Positions 32,095 through 41,911 are shown, numbered from the stretch's first letter. The stretch is DNA of 64,000 bases from Caballeronia glebae (GCF_001545035.1 NZ_FCOJ02000039.1:1-64000), one strand, 5' to 3'. Translations and numbers: made by a program. The notes: generated by a model from the sequence alone, not told the origin.

Positions 32095-34035
32095 TCAAGC
32101 TATCCGAATCGGATCGATTTTTTCCAGTTCGCCCGCCACGCGTTCGATGACGTCGGACCATTCACCGGGGCGCGTCTGCCGGAAAAGGCGTACGTTCGGA
32201 TACCACGGTGAATCGTCCCGGCCTTGCAGCCAACGCCAGCAGCCGTCGAATCGAGACAGAATCCACACACGCTTGCCCAACCCCGCCGCCAGATGGGCGA
32301 CCGAGGTATCGACCGTGATGATCAGATCCAGTTGTTCGATGATCGCGGCGGTATCGGCGAAATCGGCGACTTCGTTCATGAAGTCGAGCGGGCGCAACGT
32401 TTCCGGCAGGGACGCAAGTTGCGGCTGCGTCGTTGCTCCCTTCTGAAGGCTGACGAACGTGATGCCGGGAATGCGCAGCAGCGGCAGATACGCTTGCGCG
32501 TTCAATGACCGGCGGCGGTCCGTTGCGTGAGCGTCGGATAACTGTGGTCGTGGGTCTCCCGCCCAAACCAGTCCGACCTTGAGGCCGGCGCGCGGCAGTC
32601 GTCCCGCCCAACGATCGACGGCGGCCCGAGGCGCGTGAAGGTAGGGCACGGAAGCAGGAATGGAGGCCAGTGTCGTGCCGAGATGCATGGGCACGCTCAT
32701 CGTGAAGCACCAGAAGTCGTGGGGCGCGATCTCGTGTGGCTTGTCCGTGACGATGCATTCATCGACACCGTCGATTTCCTGGAACAGGCGCGCAAGCGCG
32801 GACGGGCACGCGACGCTGAGCCGGGTCAGCCCGCGTGCCTTCAGCAGCGGAAAATATCGGGCGAACTGCAGGCTGTCGCCGAAACCCTGCTCGGGCCAGA
32901 TCAGCAAGGAACGGTTCGCCAGCGATTCTCCTTCCCATTGCGGAAATGCGACCTGCGGCGGGGCTGAGAGCGCGCCTGTTTCGCCCCAGAACGACGATTG
33001 CGCGTAGCGCGATTCGTAGTGCGGCCAGCCTTCCTCGTAGCGTCCTGCTTTGAGGAGCACGAGAGCGAGATTCAGTTGCGTCGGGATTCTCGCCGGATCG
33101 ATAGACAAAACCTGCCGGAAGCACTGCTCGGCCTCGCCCAGGCGATGCGCGTCTTCGAGCACGCGCCCGAGATTGTTCAGGCCTTCGATCGACGACGGGT
33201 CGATGTCGAGCGTCCGGCGATAACACTGCTCCGCTTCCTCATACTTCGAGGCCGCGTGACACAAAATGCCGAGATTTCCCCAGGCGTTCAGGAAGCCGGG
33301 ATCGACATCGAGCGCCTGACGGAAACACGCTTGCGCCTCTTCAGTGCGGCCGATTTTGTCCAGGAGCGATCCGAGACCACACAATGTTTGAGGTTGATTC
33401 GGGTCCAGCGCGAGCGCCTGACGAAAGTGAGATTGCGCTTCGTCAAGCCGGTTGTCGCTTTGCTGAAGCATGGCCAGGCGGATATGCGCGTTCACCAGTC
33501 CGGGCCGAGCGGCGAGCGCTTCCCGATAGAGCGCTTCGGATTCGGCGAGGCGCTTCTGTCCTTCCAGAAGCAACGCCAGTTTGAGCAACGTTACACCGTC
33601 GTCGCCGCCTAGCAGCGCATGGCGGAATTGCTTCTCTGCTTCGGTCGGGCGGCCGGTCTGCGCGAACACGTCGCCCAGTTGTCGATGCGCGGTGACATTT
33701 TCCGGCTCGATCGAGAGCGCTTGCCCGAGCGCCGCTTCCGATTCGGCGAACCGGTCGCGCGCTCCGTACAGCGCGGCAAGATTGTTGAGGGCATCGACAT
33801 AATCGGGCCTTGCGGATATTGCTTGCCGATAGAGTTGTTCTGCTTCGTCCAGTCGCCCCGATTCTTCGAGCAATACGCCGAGATTGTTCAGCGCCGCCGC
33901 GTGACCGGGCGCCGATTCGATTGCCCGGCGATAGTGGCTTTCGGCTCGGGATTTATCTCCGTTCGAGTGTGCCTCTACGCCCAACTCAAAGGATTCCTGA
34001 GCACCGTCATTAAGATTGTTTACAGTTTTGTCCAT
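32095..34035 (-). CDS. TPR-repeat protein with C-terminal glycosyltransferase-like domain
   Basis: A 646-residue protein. About eleven 34-residue TPR units run from about residue 10 to 355 (repeated LGVLLEESGRLDEAEQLYRQAI-type helices). The C-terminal domain (about 370-640) has the glycosyltransferase-9/GT-B type pattern: LLIWPEQGFGDSLQFARY, GLVWAGDPRP and TVDTSVAHLAAGLGKRVWIL. Such proteins resemble O-GlcNAc-transferase-like or heptosyltransferase-like bacterial proteins, often near flagellar or surface-glycan genes, but no such neighbour is present. The ATG at 34035 was chosen because the TPRs begin shortly after it. It is an orphan gene. Confidence 0.8.
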   Translation of the reverse strand: MDKTVNNLNDGAQESFELGVEAHSNGDKSRAESHYRRAIESAPGHAAALNNLGVLLEESGRLDEAEQLYRQAISARPDYVDALNNLAALYGARDRFAESEAALGQALSIEPENVTAHRQLGDVFAQTGRPTEAEKQFRHALLGGDDGVTLLKLALLLEGQKRLAESEALYREALAARPGLVNAHIRLAMLQQSDNRLDEAQSHFRQALALDPNQPQTLCGLGSLLDKIGRTEEAQACFRQALDVDPGFLNAWGNLGILCHAASKYEEAEQCYRRTLDIDPSSIEGLNNLGRVLEDAHRLGEAEQCFRQVLSIDPARIPTQLNLALVLLKAGRYEEGWPHYESRYAQSSFWGETGALSAPPQVAFPQWEGESLANRSLLIWPEQGFGDSLQFARYFPLLKARGLTRLSVACPSALARLFQEIDGVDECIVTDKPHEIAPHDFWCFTMSVPMHLGTTLASIPASVPYLHAPRAAVDRWAGRLPRAGLKVGLVWAGDPRPQLSDAHATDRRRSLNAQAYLPLLRIPGITFVSLQKGATTQPQLASLPETLRPLDFMNEVADFADTAAIIEQLDLIITVDTSVAHLAAGLGKRVWILSRFDGCWRWLQGRDDSPWYPNVRLFRQTRPGEWSDVIERVAGELEKIDPIRIA

Positions 34036-34164
34036 TCTGAATCGACACCGAGTTTCTCTCGGGTGCGCGAAAAATTGCCCATCGATGCATTCTATAGGAG
34101 CTCGAAGGCGCACTCGGAATGCACAGCGCTGCGTAGTCGAGGTTTATGAAATGAACGAAAAGCC

Positions 34165-34220
34165 TGCCCCAAAACAAACCACGGGGCAAGCTCACGTTTC
34201 CCAAAGTGTTACCACTTTGG
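34165..34220 (-). terminator. Two hairpins at the 3' end of dkgB
   Basis: CCAAAGTG (34201-34208) and CACTTTGG (34213-34220) form a perfect 8-bp stem across the dkgB stop codon. Downstream on the minus strand, TGCCCC/GGGGCA (34183-34188 with 34165-34170) forms a second stem followed within two bases by CTTTTCG. Together these probably end the dkgB transcript. Confidence 0.45.
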
Positions 34221-35012
34221 CGCGAACGGCGGATTCGCGTGGCGCTTGCCTTCGTCGAGCGCATCGATTTTCGCGATGTCGTCGGCATCGAGCTTGATTT
34301 TCTGCGCGTCCCAGTTGGCCTTCTGATGCTCCGGATTCGTCGATGCCGACAGCACCACGATATCGCGCGCCAGCAGCCACGCGAACGTCACTTGCGCGGG
34401 CGTCGCCTTGTGCTTGTCGGCGATCGCCTTGAGCGTCGCGTCCGTATGCGCGCGGCCTTCGCCAAGCGGCATATAGGCGGTCACTTCCACGCCGAGCTGC
34501 TGCGTCGCTTCGACGAGCTTGCGGTTCGCGAGAAACGGACTCACTTCGAACTGATTCGTGACAATTTCCTTGCCGCCCGGCGCATTCAGCGCTTCTTCGA
34601 GCAGCGGCGCGGTGAAGTTCGACACGCCGTAATGACGGATCAAACCGAGCTTCTGCGCCTCCTGCATCGCCGCGAGCGTTTCGGTTATCGGCACCGCGCT
34701 GTCGGGCGACGGCCAGTGCACGAGCGCGAGATCGATCGTGCCGATGTCGAGCTTCGCGTGACTGTCCTTCAGGCTCGCGACGAGCGCGTCGCGGGAAAGC
34801 CGCTCCCACCAGACCTTCGTCGTCACCCAGATATCGTCGCGCGGCACGTCCGATTCACGCACGCCCTGACCAACGGCCGCCTCGTTGTTGTAGTACTGCG
34901 CCGTGTCGATATGACGATAGCCGATCTGCAGCGCGCTCTTCACGGCGTTCGTGGTCTTCGCGGCATCGACGCGAAACGTGCCGAGACCGAATGAAGGAAT
35001 CGTTTCTACCAT
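34209..35012 (-). CDS. dkgB: Aldo-keto reductase, 2,5-diketo-D-gluconate reductase B-like
   Basis: A 267-residue AKR. The catalytic tetrad is visible as Asp and Tyr in RHIDTAQYYNNEAAVG, Lys in VTTKVWWE and His in LALVHWPSP. It is about the same length as E. coli DkgB (YafB), and the sequence pattern IPSFGLGTFR, LVHWPSP fits that group, which reduces methylglyoxal and keto-gluconates with NADPH. The ATG has a GGAG site 7 bases upstream. It is encoded just after the GST gene on the same strand (26 bp), so co-transcription is likely. Confidence 0.82.
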   Translation of the reverse strand: MVETIPSFGLGTFRVDAAKTTNAVKSALQIGYRHIDTAQYYNNEAAVGQGVRESDVPRDDIWVTTKVWWERLSRDALVASLKDSHAKLDIGTIDLALVHWPSPDSAVPITETLAAMQEAQKLGLIRHYGVSNFTAPLLEEALNAPGGKEIVTNQFEVSPFLANRKLVEATQQLGVEVTAYMPLGEGRAHTDATLKAIADKHKATPAQVTFAWLLARDIVVLSASTNPEHQKANWDAQKIKLDADDIAKIDALDEGKRHANPPFAPKW

Positions 35013-35038
35013 GCTGGCTCCTGTTTAACGTTGAGGTT

Positions 35039-35773
35039 TCAAGCGTCCTGATCGAGTTCGGGATAGTGCCTGAAAATGCCCGACTCGTTGAAAGGGATGC
35101 GCCGTTCCGAATCGACATAAGCCGCGATGTTCGGCCGTTGCAGCGCCGCGTCGTGAATCGCCGCGACGCGCGGATACAGCGCGCCGAACTTCTTCATCGC
35201 GCGCGGAAACGCGTAATGCAGACCATCGACGATCTGGAAGATGGACAGATCCACGTAAGTCGTCGTATTGCCGATCATCTGCGTGTCGCCGTGCGGATTT
35301 TGCTTCAGCACGCGCTCGAAGTAGTTCATGAACTTCGGCACGCGCTTGTCCAGAAAATTCCGCGTGCGAATTTTCGCCGCGTCCTTTTGATCCTCGTAAT
35401 AGAGATCGGTCGCGAGCGGATGATGCGTGTCGTGCACTTCGGCGACGAAATCGGCGATCGTCAATTGCAAGCCGTGCGCGACATGGCGCAGGCCTTCGTC
35501 CTTCGGCGCGAGTTTCAGCTTCGGCCCGAGATACAAGAGAATGTTCGCGACGTGCGGCACGATCAACTCGCCGTCTTTCAGGAACGGCGGAGCGAAGGGA
35601 ATATGCGGCTCCGTCTTGCTGTTCAGGACTTTCATCATCGCGTCCGTGCCGTAGCCGCTTTTCTTCGTTTCGCGGGCGACGTCGATGTATGGCGCGCCGG
35701 CATCTTCCAGCGCGAGCCGGACGAATTCGCCGCGTCCTTGCAATCCGTCCCAGTAATAGAGTTCGTAAGCCAT
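35039..35773 (-). CDS. Glutathione S-transferase family protein
   Basis: A 244-residue GST. The N-terminal thioredoxin fold starts YELYYWDGLQGRGEFVRLALEDAG, with Tyr near residue 6-7 as a candidate catalytic residue. The cis-Pro/Ser-type glutathione loop is seen in DGELIVPHVANILLYLG. The alpha-helical C-domain has NTTTYVDLSIFQIVDG. The start is ATG 35773 (AAGGGCTC upstream on the coding strand); the open frame to 35926 is spurious. It lies 26 bp upstream of dkgB, and the pair could handle electrophiles or carbonyls. Confidence 0.85.
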   Translation of the reverse strand: MAYELYYWDGLQGRGEFVRLALEDAGAPYIDVARETKKSGYGTDAMMKVLNSKTEPHIPFAPPFLKDGELIVPHVANILLYLGPKLKLAPKDEGLRHVAHGLQLTIADFVAEVHDTHHPLATDLYYEDQKDAAKIRTRNFLDKRVPKFMNYFERVLKQNPHGDTQMIGNTTTYVDLSIFQIVDGLHYAFPRAMKKFGALYPRVAAIHDAALQRPNIAAYVDSERRIPFNESGIFRHYPELDQDA

Positions 35774-35964
35774 GAGAAAGGGCTCCTCGTCGGGGATGCC
35801 GCATTCGCGGCGAGATGAGAGTGTGCGCTCTTCAGATGATGCGACGTAAAGCGCGGACGAAGGAATCGGCGAGCAACACGCGTTCCCGTTTCGCGGCGAC
35901 GCCATGAATCGGCGCGAATCGTGCAAAATCGATGTTTTGCGATTCGACTCGAAGCGGAGAAGGG

Positions 35965-37206
35965 ATGAACAAGCAAGGCTTCACCACAGGCATCGTTCAC
36001 GGCGACAGAAGCGTGGGCAGCGAGCACGGCGGCGTGCGTCAGCCGATCCACACATCGGTCCAGTATGGATTCGAGCGCGTGGAGGATCTGATCGGCGTCT
36101 TTCAGGGCACGAAGAAGGGCGGCTTCAACTACGCGCGCCAGGGCACGCCCACGACGGCCGCGCTGGAGCGCAAGATCACGAGCCTCGAAGAGGGCGTCGG
36201 ATCGATCTGCTTCAGCACCGGCATGGCCGGGCTGACGGCCATTTTCCTCACCTTGCTGCGCGCGGGCGACCATCTCGTGTCGAGCCGCTACGTGTTCGGC
36301 AACACCAACAGTTTGTTCGGCACGCTGCGCACGCTCGGCATCGAAGTGACGATGGTCGACGCCACGTCCGCCGAGAACGTCGCGGACGCAATCAAGCCGA
36401 ACACGCGCATGGTTTTCGTCGAGACTATCGCGAACCCGGGCACGCAGATTCCCGATCTCGAAGGCATCGGCGCGCTGTGCCGCGAGCGCGGCCTCGCGTA
36501 TGTCGTCGACAACACGATCACGTCGCCGGCACTGTTCCGCCCGAAGGCGGTCGGCGCGAGTCTCGTCGTCAATTCGCTGACGAAGACCATCGCGGGTCAC
36601 GGCGCGGCGCTCGGTGGCGCGGTGACGGACACGGGTCTCTTCGACTGGAGCGCGTATCCGAATATCGCCGATGAATACCGCAAGTCGCCGCCGAAGGAAC
36701 AAGGGCTTCTGCAGATTCGCAAGAAAGGGCTGCGCGACATGGGCGCGTCGCTTTCCTCGGAGCAGGCGCATTCGATCGCGATGGGCGCGGAAACGCTCGC
36801 GCTGCGCGTCGCGAAATGCAGCGAAAACGCGCTGGCGCTCGCGCAGTTTCTGGAGCAGCACGGGGCCATCGGGCGCGTGTTTTATCCGGGGCTGAAGAGT
36901 CATCCGCAATACGAGACCGCGCGGGCGCTGTTCAAGGGCGCGTCGTGGCTGCTCTCGTTCGAATTGCGTAACGCGGATCGCATGATCGAAGTCGTCAACG
37001 CGCTGCAGTTGCCGGTCAAGGCGACGGGTCTCGGCGACACGCGCACGCTGATCATTCCCGTCGCGCCGACGATCTTCTTCGAAGCCGGCCCCGAAGTGCG
37101 CAAGTCGATGGGCATTTCGGACGGCATGCTGCGGCTTTCCGCGGGCATCGAGGATACCGACGATCTGATCGCCGATTTCGAGCAGGCGCTGAAGCTCGCG
37201 GTGTGA
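35965..37206 (+). CDS. Cystathionine gamma-synthase family PLP enzyme
   Basis: A 413-residue Cys/Met metabolism PLP enzyme. It has YARQGTPTTAALERKITSLE, DNTITSPALFRPKAVGASLVVNSLTKTIAGHG (the lysine in SLTKT binds PLP) and the C-terminal RLSAGIEDTDDLIADFEQAL block. The subfamily (gamma-synthase, gamma-lyase or sulfhydrylase) cannot be fixed from sequence alone. It differs from the metC product in the active-site context. The ATG at 35965 has a GGAGAAGG site. Its 3' end abuts the soeABC-type operon (convergent, 22 bp), placing another sulfur-metabolism gene there. Confidence 0.82.
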   Translation: MNKQGFTTGIVHGDRSVGSEHGGVRQPIHTSVQYGFERVEDLIGVFQGTKKGGFNYARQGTPTTAALERKITSLEEGVGSICFSTGMAGLTAIFLTLLRAGDHLVSSRYVFGNTNSLFGTLRTLGIEVTMVDATSAENVADAIKPNTRMVFVETIANPGTQIPDLEGIGALCRERGLAYVVDNTITSPALFRPKAVGASLVVNSLTKTIAGHGAALGGAVTDTGLFDWSAYPNIADEYRKSPPKEQGLLQIRKKGLRDMGASLSSEQAHSIAMGAETLALRVAKCSENALALAQFLEQHGAIGRVFYPGLKSHPQYETARALFKGASWLLSFELRNADRMIEVVNALQLPVKATGLGDTRTLIIPVAPTIFFEAGPEVRKSMGISDGMLRLSAGIEDTDDLIADFEQALKLAV

Positions 37207-37228
37207 TGGAAGGGCGTGGCTCGTAACT

Positions 37229-38167
37229 TTACGAAGCCCGCGCGTAATAAATATTCTGCGGATGCCGCGCTTCGGCGAAGAAAAACCATCGCTCGGCGAC
37301 GAGTCCCAGATATTGCGTCACGCAAGCAAGGCAGAACAGCGCGACGGACTGCGCGCCGATCCCGAGCAGCATCAGCACGAACGGCACGCCGAACGCACCG
37401 ACGAGAAACGTCCACTTGATGCGCGCGATCGCTTGCGCCGATTGGCCGTGAAAGAACTCTCGCAGATTGAACGCGCCCGCCGTGAAGCCGCGCGATTTCT
37501 GCACGACGTTCGGCCCCTTGATGCCCGTCGCGCTCTGCACGGTCGATTTCGGCCGCAGCTTCGCGTTGCGCTTCAACGCGGCGACACGCGTCGCGCATCC
37601 CGCGAGCGTCAGCGTGCATGCGCAAGCCGCAAGACCCGCCGCGAGCGAGGGCGCGAGCCACGCGGCGCACGCGGTCGCGAGCGTGAATCCGGACGCGCAG
37701 CCGAGCAGCACGAAGTTGACCATCGTGAGCGGCGTCGCCCATTCCTGCAGGAAGCGCAGGCAAGCGTAGATCATCGCGGTGCAGACGAAGAGCGCCGCCG
37801 ACGCGATCACACCGATCAGGCCGATGGCGAGCGACCACGGCGTGCCCAGCCAATGCGCGACGCCGTACAACGCAGCGCACGCGAGAAACGCGGGCAGGCA
37901 CAGGCATTCGCGCGAAAGCCACGACGTGCGCCACATCGCGATCGCGCGCCATGCGCGCTCGGGATGTCCGAGATGAAAGAACGAAGCGACGAGCCCAAGT
38001 CCGCCGAGCACGACCGACAACGCCGCGCCGACGATAAAGAGCATCTGCGATGGCGTTTCGATCAGACCGAGCCTCGCGCACACTTCGACACCGACGAGCG
38101 CGATCAGCAAACCTTGCGCGGCGCCGCTCAATGTCGTGAGAAACACGACGGAAAACGCGGGTTTCAT
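37229..38167 (-). CDS. soeC: Membrane anchor subunit of DMSO-reductase-family oxidoreductase (SoeC/DmsC type)
   Basis: A 312-residue membrane protein with about eight hydrophobic segments and the NrfD/DmsC-type fold, beginning KPAFSVVFLTTLSGAAQGLLIALVG and having SFFHLGHPERAWRAI and YLGLVAERWFFFAEARHPQN. It anchors the complex and exchanges electrons with quinone. It ends the operon soeA-soeB-soeC, 19 bp after soeB, with a GGAG site. The Soe rather than Dms naming rests on the apparently cytoplasmic catalytic subunit and the sulfite-related neighbours. Confidence 0.7.
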   Translation of the reverse strand: MKPAFSVVFLTTLSGAAQGLLIALVGVEVCARLGLIETPSQMLFIVGAALSVVLGGLGLVASFFHLGHPERAWRAIAMWRTSWLSRECLCLPAFLACAALYGVAHWLGTPWSLAIGLIGVIASAALFVCTAMIYACLRFLQEWATPLTMVNFVLLGCASGFTLATACAAWLAPSLAAGLAACACTLTLAGCATRVAALKRNAKLRPKSTVQSATGIKGPNVVQKSRGFTAGAFNLREFFHGQSAQAIARIKWTFLVGAFGVPFVLMLLGIGAQSVALFCLACVTQYLGLVAERWFFFAEARHPQNIYYARAS

Positions 38168-38186
38168 ATTCGACTCCGATGAAAGT

Positions 38187-38906
38187 TCAGACGCGCACGG
38201 CCATCGCCGCGAGATTCAGTTGGCCGTGTGCTTCGGGCGCTTCAGTCTCTTGAGACTTGCATCCGCACGAACCGCCGTCGCCGCACGTATTCACGGGACG
38301 CCGCGGCAAATAATGATTCGCGGGCTTGGTCTCCCATTCGGGCATGAGCTGATAGCCGCCGCGTTCCTCGATCGCCTTCGACACGACCGACTCCGGATCG
38401 TGGATATCGCCGAAAAGTCGCGCCGATGTCGGACACGCGAGCACGCACGCCGGCTTGCGATCGCGCTCGGGCAACGCCTCGTTGTAGATGCGATCGGCGC
38501 ACAGCGTGCACTTCGTCATTTCCTTGCGCTCTTCGTCGAGCTCGCGCGCGCCGTAGGGACACGCCCACGCGCAATACTTGCAGCCGATGCACTTGTCGAA
38601 GTCCACGAGCACGAGCCCGTCTTCCTTGCGCTTGTAGCTCGCGCCGGTCGGACAGACGGGCACGCACGGCGGATCTTCGCAGTGCAGACACGACTTCGGG
38701 AAGTGGATCGTATCGGCGAGCGGAAATTCGCCCGCTTCATAGGTCTGCACGCGGTTGAAGAAGGTGCCGGACGGATCGGCATCGTAGGGGCGCTGATCCG
38801 CGAGACTGCCTGCTTCGCCGGACGTGTTCCACTCCTTGCAGCTCGTCACGCAGGCGTGGCATCCGACGCAGACGTTCAGATCGATCACGAGGGCCATTTG
38901 AGTCAT
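38187..38906 (-). CDS. soeB: Iron-sulfur subunit of DMSO-reductase-family oxidoreductase (SoeB/DmsB type)
   Basis: A 239-residue ferredoxin-like electron carrier with four cysteine clusters: CVGCHACVTSCKEWN, CLHCEDPPCVPVCPTGA, CIGCKYCAWACPYGA and CTLCADRI with PACVLACPTSA. These are ligands for four [4Fe-4S] centres. The C-terminus carries a Cys-rich GDGGSCGCKS patch. It links the molybdenum subunit to the membrane anchor. No signal peptide is present. Spacing to soeA is 15 bp, with a GAAGGAG site. Confidence 0.8.
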   Translation of the reverse strand: MTQMALVIDLNVCVGCHACVTSCKEWNTSGEAGSLADQRPYDADPSGTFFNRVQTYEAGEFPLADTIHFPKSCLHCEDPPCVPVCPTGASYKRKEDGLVLVDFDKCIGCKYCAWACPYGARELDEERKEMTKCTLCADRIYNEALPERDRKPACVLACPTSARLFGDIHDPESVVSKAIEERGGYQLMPEWETKPANHYLPRRPVNTCGDGGSCGCKSQETEAPEAHGQLNLAAMAVRV

Positions 38907-38921
38907 GCTGGTCTCCTTCAG

Positions 38922-41855
38922 TTATCCGTTATCCGTGTTTCGCTTGACGGCATTGCGCAGACGCGCCGCGAACTCGCCGCGTCCGGCGAAGTACGTCTGC
39001 ACGACGCGCTGGATCGAGCCCGTCATGCCGGGCGCCGGAGGCATCGGCGCGAATTGCGGCAGCGTGTGGCGCGCGTCGGCTTCAGCGGGATAAACGCGCA
39101 CGCGAACGTCGTACCACGCGGCTTGTCCCGTGATCGGATCGGAGTTGGAGAAGCGCGTGCCTTCGCGGCCGGACGCCGGAAGCTCATCCGTGATGAGGTG
39201 ATTGAGCAGGAAGCCGCGCTGCGATTCGTTCGCGTCGGGACCGAGGCTCCACGCGCCCGACGCCTTGCCTATCGCGTTCCATGTCCACACCGTTCCCGGC
39301 TCGACCGTTTCGCTATAACGCGCCATGCAGCGCACCTTGCCCCATTGCGATTCGACGTAGATCCAGCCGCCGTCTTCGATGCCGTTCGCCTTCGCCATGC
39401 GCGGATTCATGAACAGCAGGTTCTCGCCGTGAATCTGCCGCAACCACGCGTTTTGCGAGTCCCACGAGTGATACATCGCCATCGGGCGCTGCGTGACGGC
39501 CGCGAGCGGATACTGCGCGAGATCGGTCGTATCGAGTTCGAGCGGCGCATACCAGAACGGCAGCGGATCGAAATATTGCTCGATGCGCGCGCGCAGATGG
39601 TCAGGCGGCTGCCTGCCTTTCGTGCGTCCCTGCGCGGCGAGGCGAAACTTCTGCATCACGTCGGAATAAAGCTGGATCAGGATCGGCTCGTCGAATTTGC
39701 GAAAGCCCTTGTCGACGGCGAATTGCAGATACGGCCCGTTCTGGCCGCGCATATATTGCAGTTCTTCAGGCAGCGTGTAGTGATAGACGCAATCGTGCTT
39801 GGCGTACTCTTCCCACTGATTCGGATTCGGCTCGCCGACGAGCGCATCGCGGCCGTCCTTGCCGCGCCAGCCGATCAGAAATCCGACGCCCGAACCCGGC
39901 GACGTCTGATGGTTGACGATGAAGTCCGGATAATCGCGATACTTGCGCGTGCCTTCCGGCGTCGTGAACGCAGGCAGCTTAAGCCGGCTGCCGAGTTCGA
40001 CGAGCACTTCCTGAAACGGCCGGCATTCGCCCGTGCGCGGCACGACCGGCACACGCACCGAATCGACCGGACCGTCGAACTCGGAGATCGGGCGATCGAG
40101 CATCGACATAGCGTCGTGGCGTTCGAGATAAGTCGTGTCGGGCAAGATGAGATCGGCGAACGCGGTCATCTCCGACTGGAACGCATCGCACACGACGATA
40201 AACGGAATCTTGTACTCGCCGTCTTCGTGTTTGTCGGCGAGCATCTTGCGCACTTCCATCGTGTTCATCGACGAATTCCATGCCATGTTGGCCATGAAGA
40301 TCATCAACGTGTCGATGGGATACGGATCGCCGCGCCACGCGTTCGTGATGACGCTGTGCATCACGCCGTGCACCGCGAGCGGATACTCCCACGAGAACGC
40401 CTTGTCGATGCGCACCGGCGTGCCGTCATCGTGAATGAACAAGTCGCTGGGCGCGGCGGGCCAGCCGAGCGGGCCGCTTGCGAGCGGCGTGTTCGGCTTG
40501 ACCTGATCGGGATGATTCGGCGGTTTCGCGGACGGCGGCACCGCGCGCGGAAACGGCGACTTGTGACGGAAACCGCCCGGCCGGTCGATCGTGCCGAGCA
40601 GCGACATCAGCACGGCGAGCGCGCGGATCGACTGGAAGCCGTTCGAGTGCGCGGCGAGCCCGCGCATCGCGTGAAAGGCGATCGGGTTGCCCGTCACCGT
40701 GTCGTGCTTCTTGCCCCAGCAATCGGTCCATTGGATCGGCAGCGTGATCTTGTGATCGCGGCTCGCCTGGATCATCTCGTCGGCGAGGCGCCGGATCGTC
40801 GCGGCGGGAATGCCGGTGATCTCGGCGGCCCATTCCGGCGTGCACGACGCCGCCTGCTCGCGCAGCAACGCGAAGGAGGGCGCGACGGGCGTGCCGTCGT
40901 CGAGGGTATAGCGGCCATCGAGCGCGGGCGCGGCGTCGTCGGCATGATGCGCGACCGCGCGATTCGTCAACGTGTCCCACCACAGATGATTTTGCGGAAA
41001 GAGCGCATTGCGCTCGGGCGCGTCGCCGTCTTTCACGAACAGGCCGAAGGTGTCGCTCGCTTCGTTCATGTCGAGCAGTTCGGCCGCGTTCGTGTAGCGC
41101 GTGACGAACTCGTGATCGTAGGCATCGGCGGCGATCAGCTCGTGGATCAGCGCCATGAAAAGCGCGCCGTCGGTGCCGGGGCGAATCGGCATCCATTCGT
41201 CGGCGATGGCCGCGTAACCCGTGCGGATCGGATTGATCGCGATGAAGCGCCCGCCCGCGCGCTTGAACTTCGATAGCGCGATCTTGAGCGGATTCGAGTG
41301 ATGATCCTCCGCCGTGCCGATCATGAAGAAGAGCTTCGCGCGATCGAGGTCCGGGCCGCCGAATTCCCAGAACGAGCCGCCGATCGTATAGATCATGCCC
41401 GCGGCCATGTTCGCCGAGCAGAAGCCGCCGTGGGCCGCGTAATTGGGCGTGCCGAAATTCTTCGCGAAGAGGCCGGTCAGCGCCTGCATCTGGTCGCGTC
41501 CCGTGAACAGCGCGAATTTCTTTGGATCGGTGGCGCGAAGATGCGCGAGACGTTTTTCGAGCGTATCGAGCGCGACGTCCCATGTGACTGGCTCGAACTG
41601 CGCTTCGCCGCGCAGTGCGCCGGGTTTTCGCATCAGCGGTTGCGTGAGACGCGCGGGCGAGTACTGCTTCATGATGCCCGACGCGCCTTTCGCGCAGATC
41701 ACGCCTTGATTGAGCGGATGGTTCGGATTGCCGTCGATGTACCGGACTTCGCCGTCGCGCAGATGCACGCGGATGCCGCAGCGGCACGCGCACATGTAGC
41801 ACGTCGTGGTCTTGACATCGAGCTTCTCGTTCTGGGTGCGAGCGCCGTGTTCCAT
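38922..41855 (-). CDS. soeA: Molybdopterin oxidoreductase catalytic subunit, SoeA-like (sulfite dehydrogenase, quinone)
   Basis: A 977-residue molybdenum-bis-MGD enzyme. The N-terminus has CYMCACRCGIRV and ICAKG, a CxxCxxxC...C [4Fe-4S] site. Molybdopterin-oxidoreductase and MGD-binding C-terminal domains follow (SQRGFLLNHL to AAWYDVRVRVYP). There is no twin-arginine signal, so the subunit probably faces the cytoplasm. This is unlike DmsA but is the situation for SoeA, which oxidises sulfite and passes electrons to quinone. A polysulfide/thiosulfate/DMSO-type substrate cannot be excluded. GAAGGAG lies 6 bases before ATG. Confidence 0.7.
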   Translation of the reverse strand: MEHGARTQNEKLDVKTTTCYMCACRCGIRVHLRDGEVRYIDGNPNHPLNQGVICAKGASGIMKQYSPARLTQPLMRKPGALRGEAQFEPVTWDVALDTLEKRLAHLRATDPKKFALFTGRDQMQALTGLFAKNFGTPNYAAHGGFCSANMAAGMIYTIGGSFWEFGGPDLDRAKLFFMIGTAEDHHSNPLKIALSKFKRAGGRFIAINPIRTGYAAIADEWMPIRPGTDGALFMALIHELIAADAYDHEFVTRYTNAAELLDMNEASDTFGLFVKDGDAPERNALFPQNHLWWDTLTNRAVAHHADDAAPALDGRYTLDDGTPVAPSFALLREQAASCTPEWAAEITGIPAATIRRLADEMIQASRDHKITLPIQWTDCWGKKHDTVTGNPIAFHAMRGLAAHSNGFQSIRALAVLMSLLGTIDRPGGFRHKSPFPRAVPPSAKPPNHPDQVKPNTPLASGPLGWPAAPSDLFIHDDGTPVRIDKAFSWEYPLAVHGVMHSVITNAWRGDPYPIDTLMIFMANMAWNSSMNTMEVRKMLADKHEDGEYKIPFIVVCDAFQSEMTAFADLILPDTTYLERHDAMSMLDRPISEFDGPVDSVRVPVVPRTGECRPFQEVLVELGSRLKLPAFTTPEGTRKYRDYPDFIVNHQTSPGSGVGFLIGWRGKDGRDALVGEPNPNQWEEYAKHDCVYHYTLPEELQYMRGQNGPYLQFAVDKGFRKFDEPILIQLYSDVMQKFRLAAQGRTKGRQPPDHLRARIEQYFDPLPFWYAPLELDTTDLAQYPLAAVTQRPMAMYHSWDSQNAWLRQIHGENLLFMNPRMAKANGIEDGGWIYVESQWGKVRCMARYSETVEPGTVWTWNAIGKASGAWSLGPDANESQRGFLLNHLITDELPASGREGTRFSNSDPITGQAAWYDVRVRVYPAEADARHTLPQFAPMPPAPGMTGSIQRVVQTYFAGRGEFAARLRNAVKRNTDNG

Positions 41856-41911
41856 GAGTGCTCCTTCAAAAAGCGATGTCGCGCGAGGGGACGCTCGCGC
41901 GAGGTACTTAG

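Noticed and set aside
38136..41276. A 1046-codon plus-strand open frame opposite soeABC
   Set aside because: It lies antisense to three well-supported genes and is composed of His/Arg/Ala-rich shadow sequence with no domain.
37229..41855. DMSO reductase DmsABC
   Set aside because: The catalytic subunit has no twin-arginine signal, and the neighbours are sulfite-related. Left as an alternative reading only.
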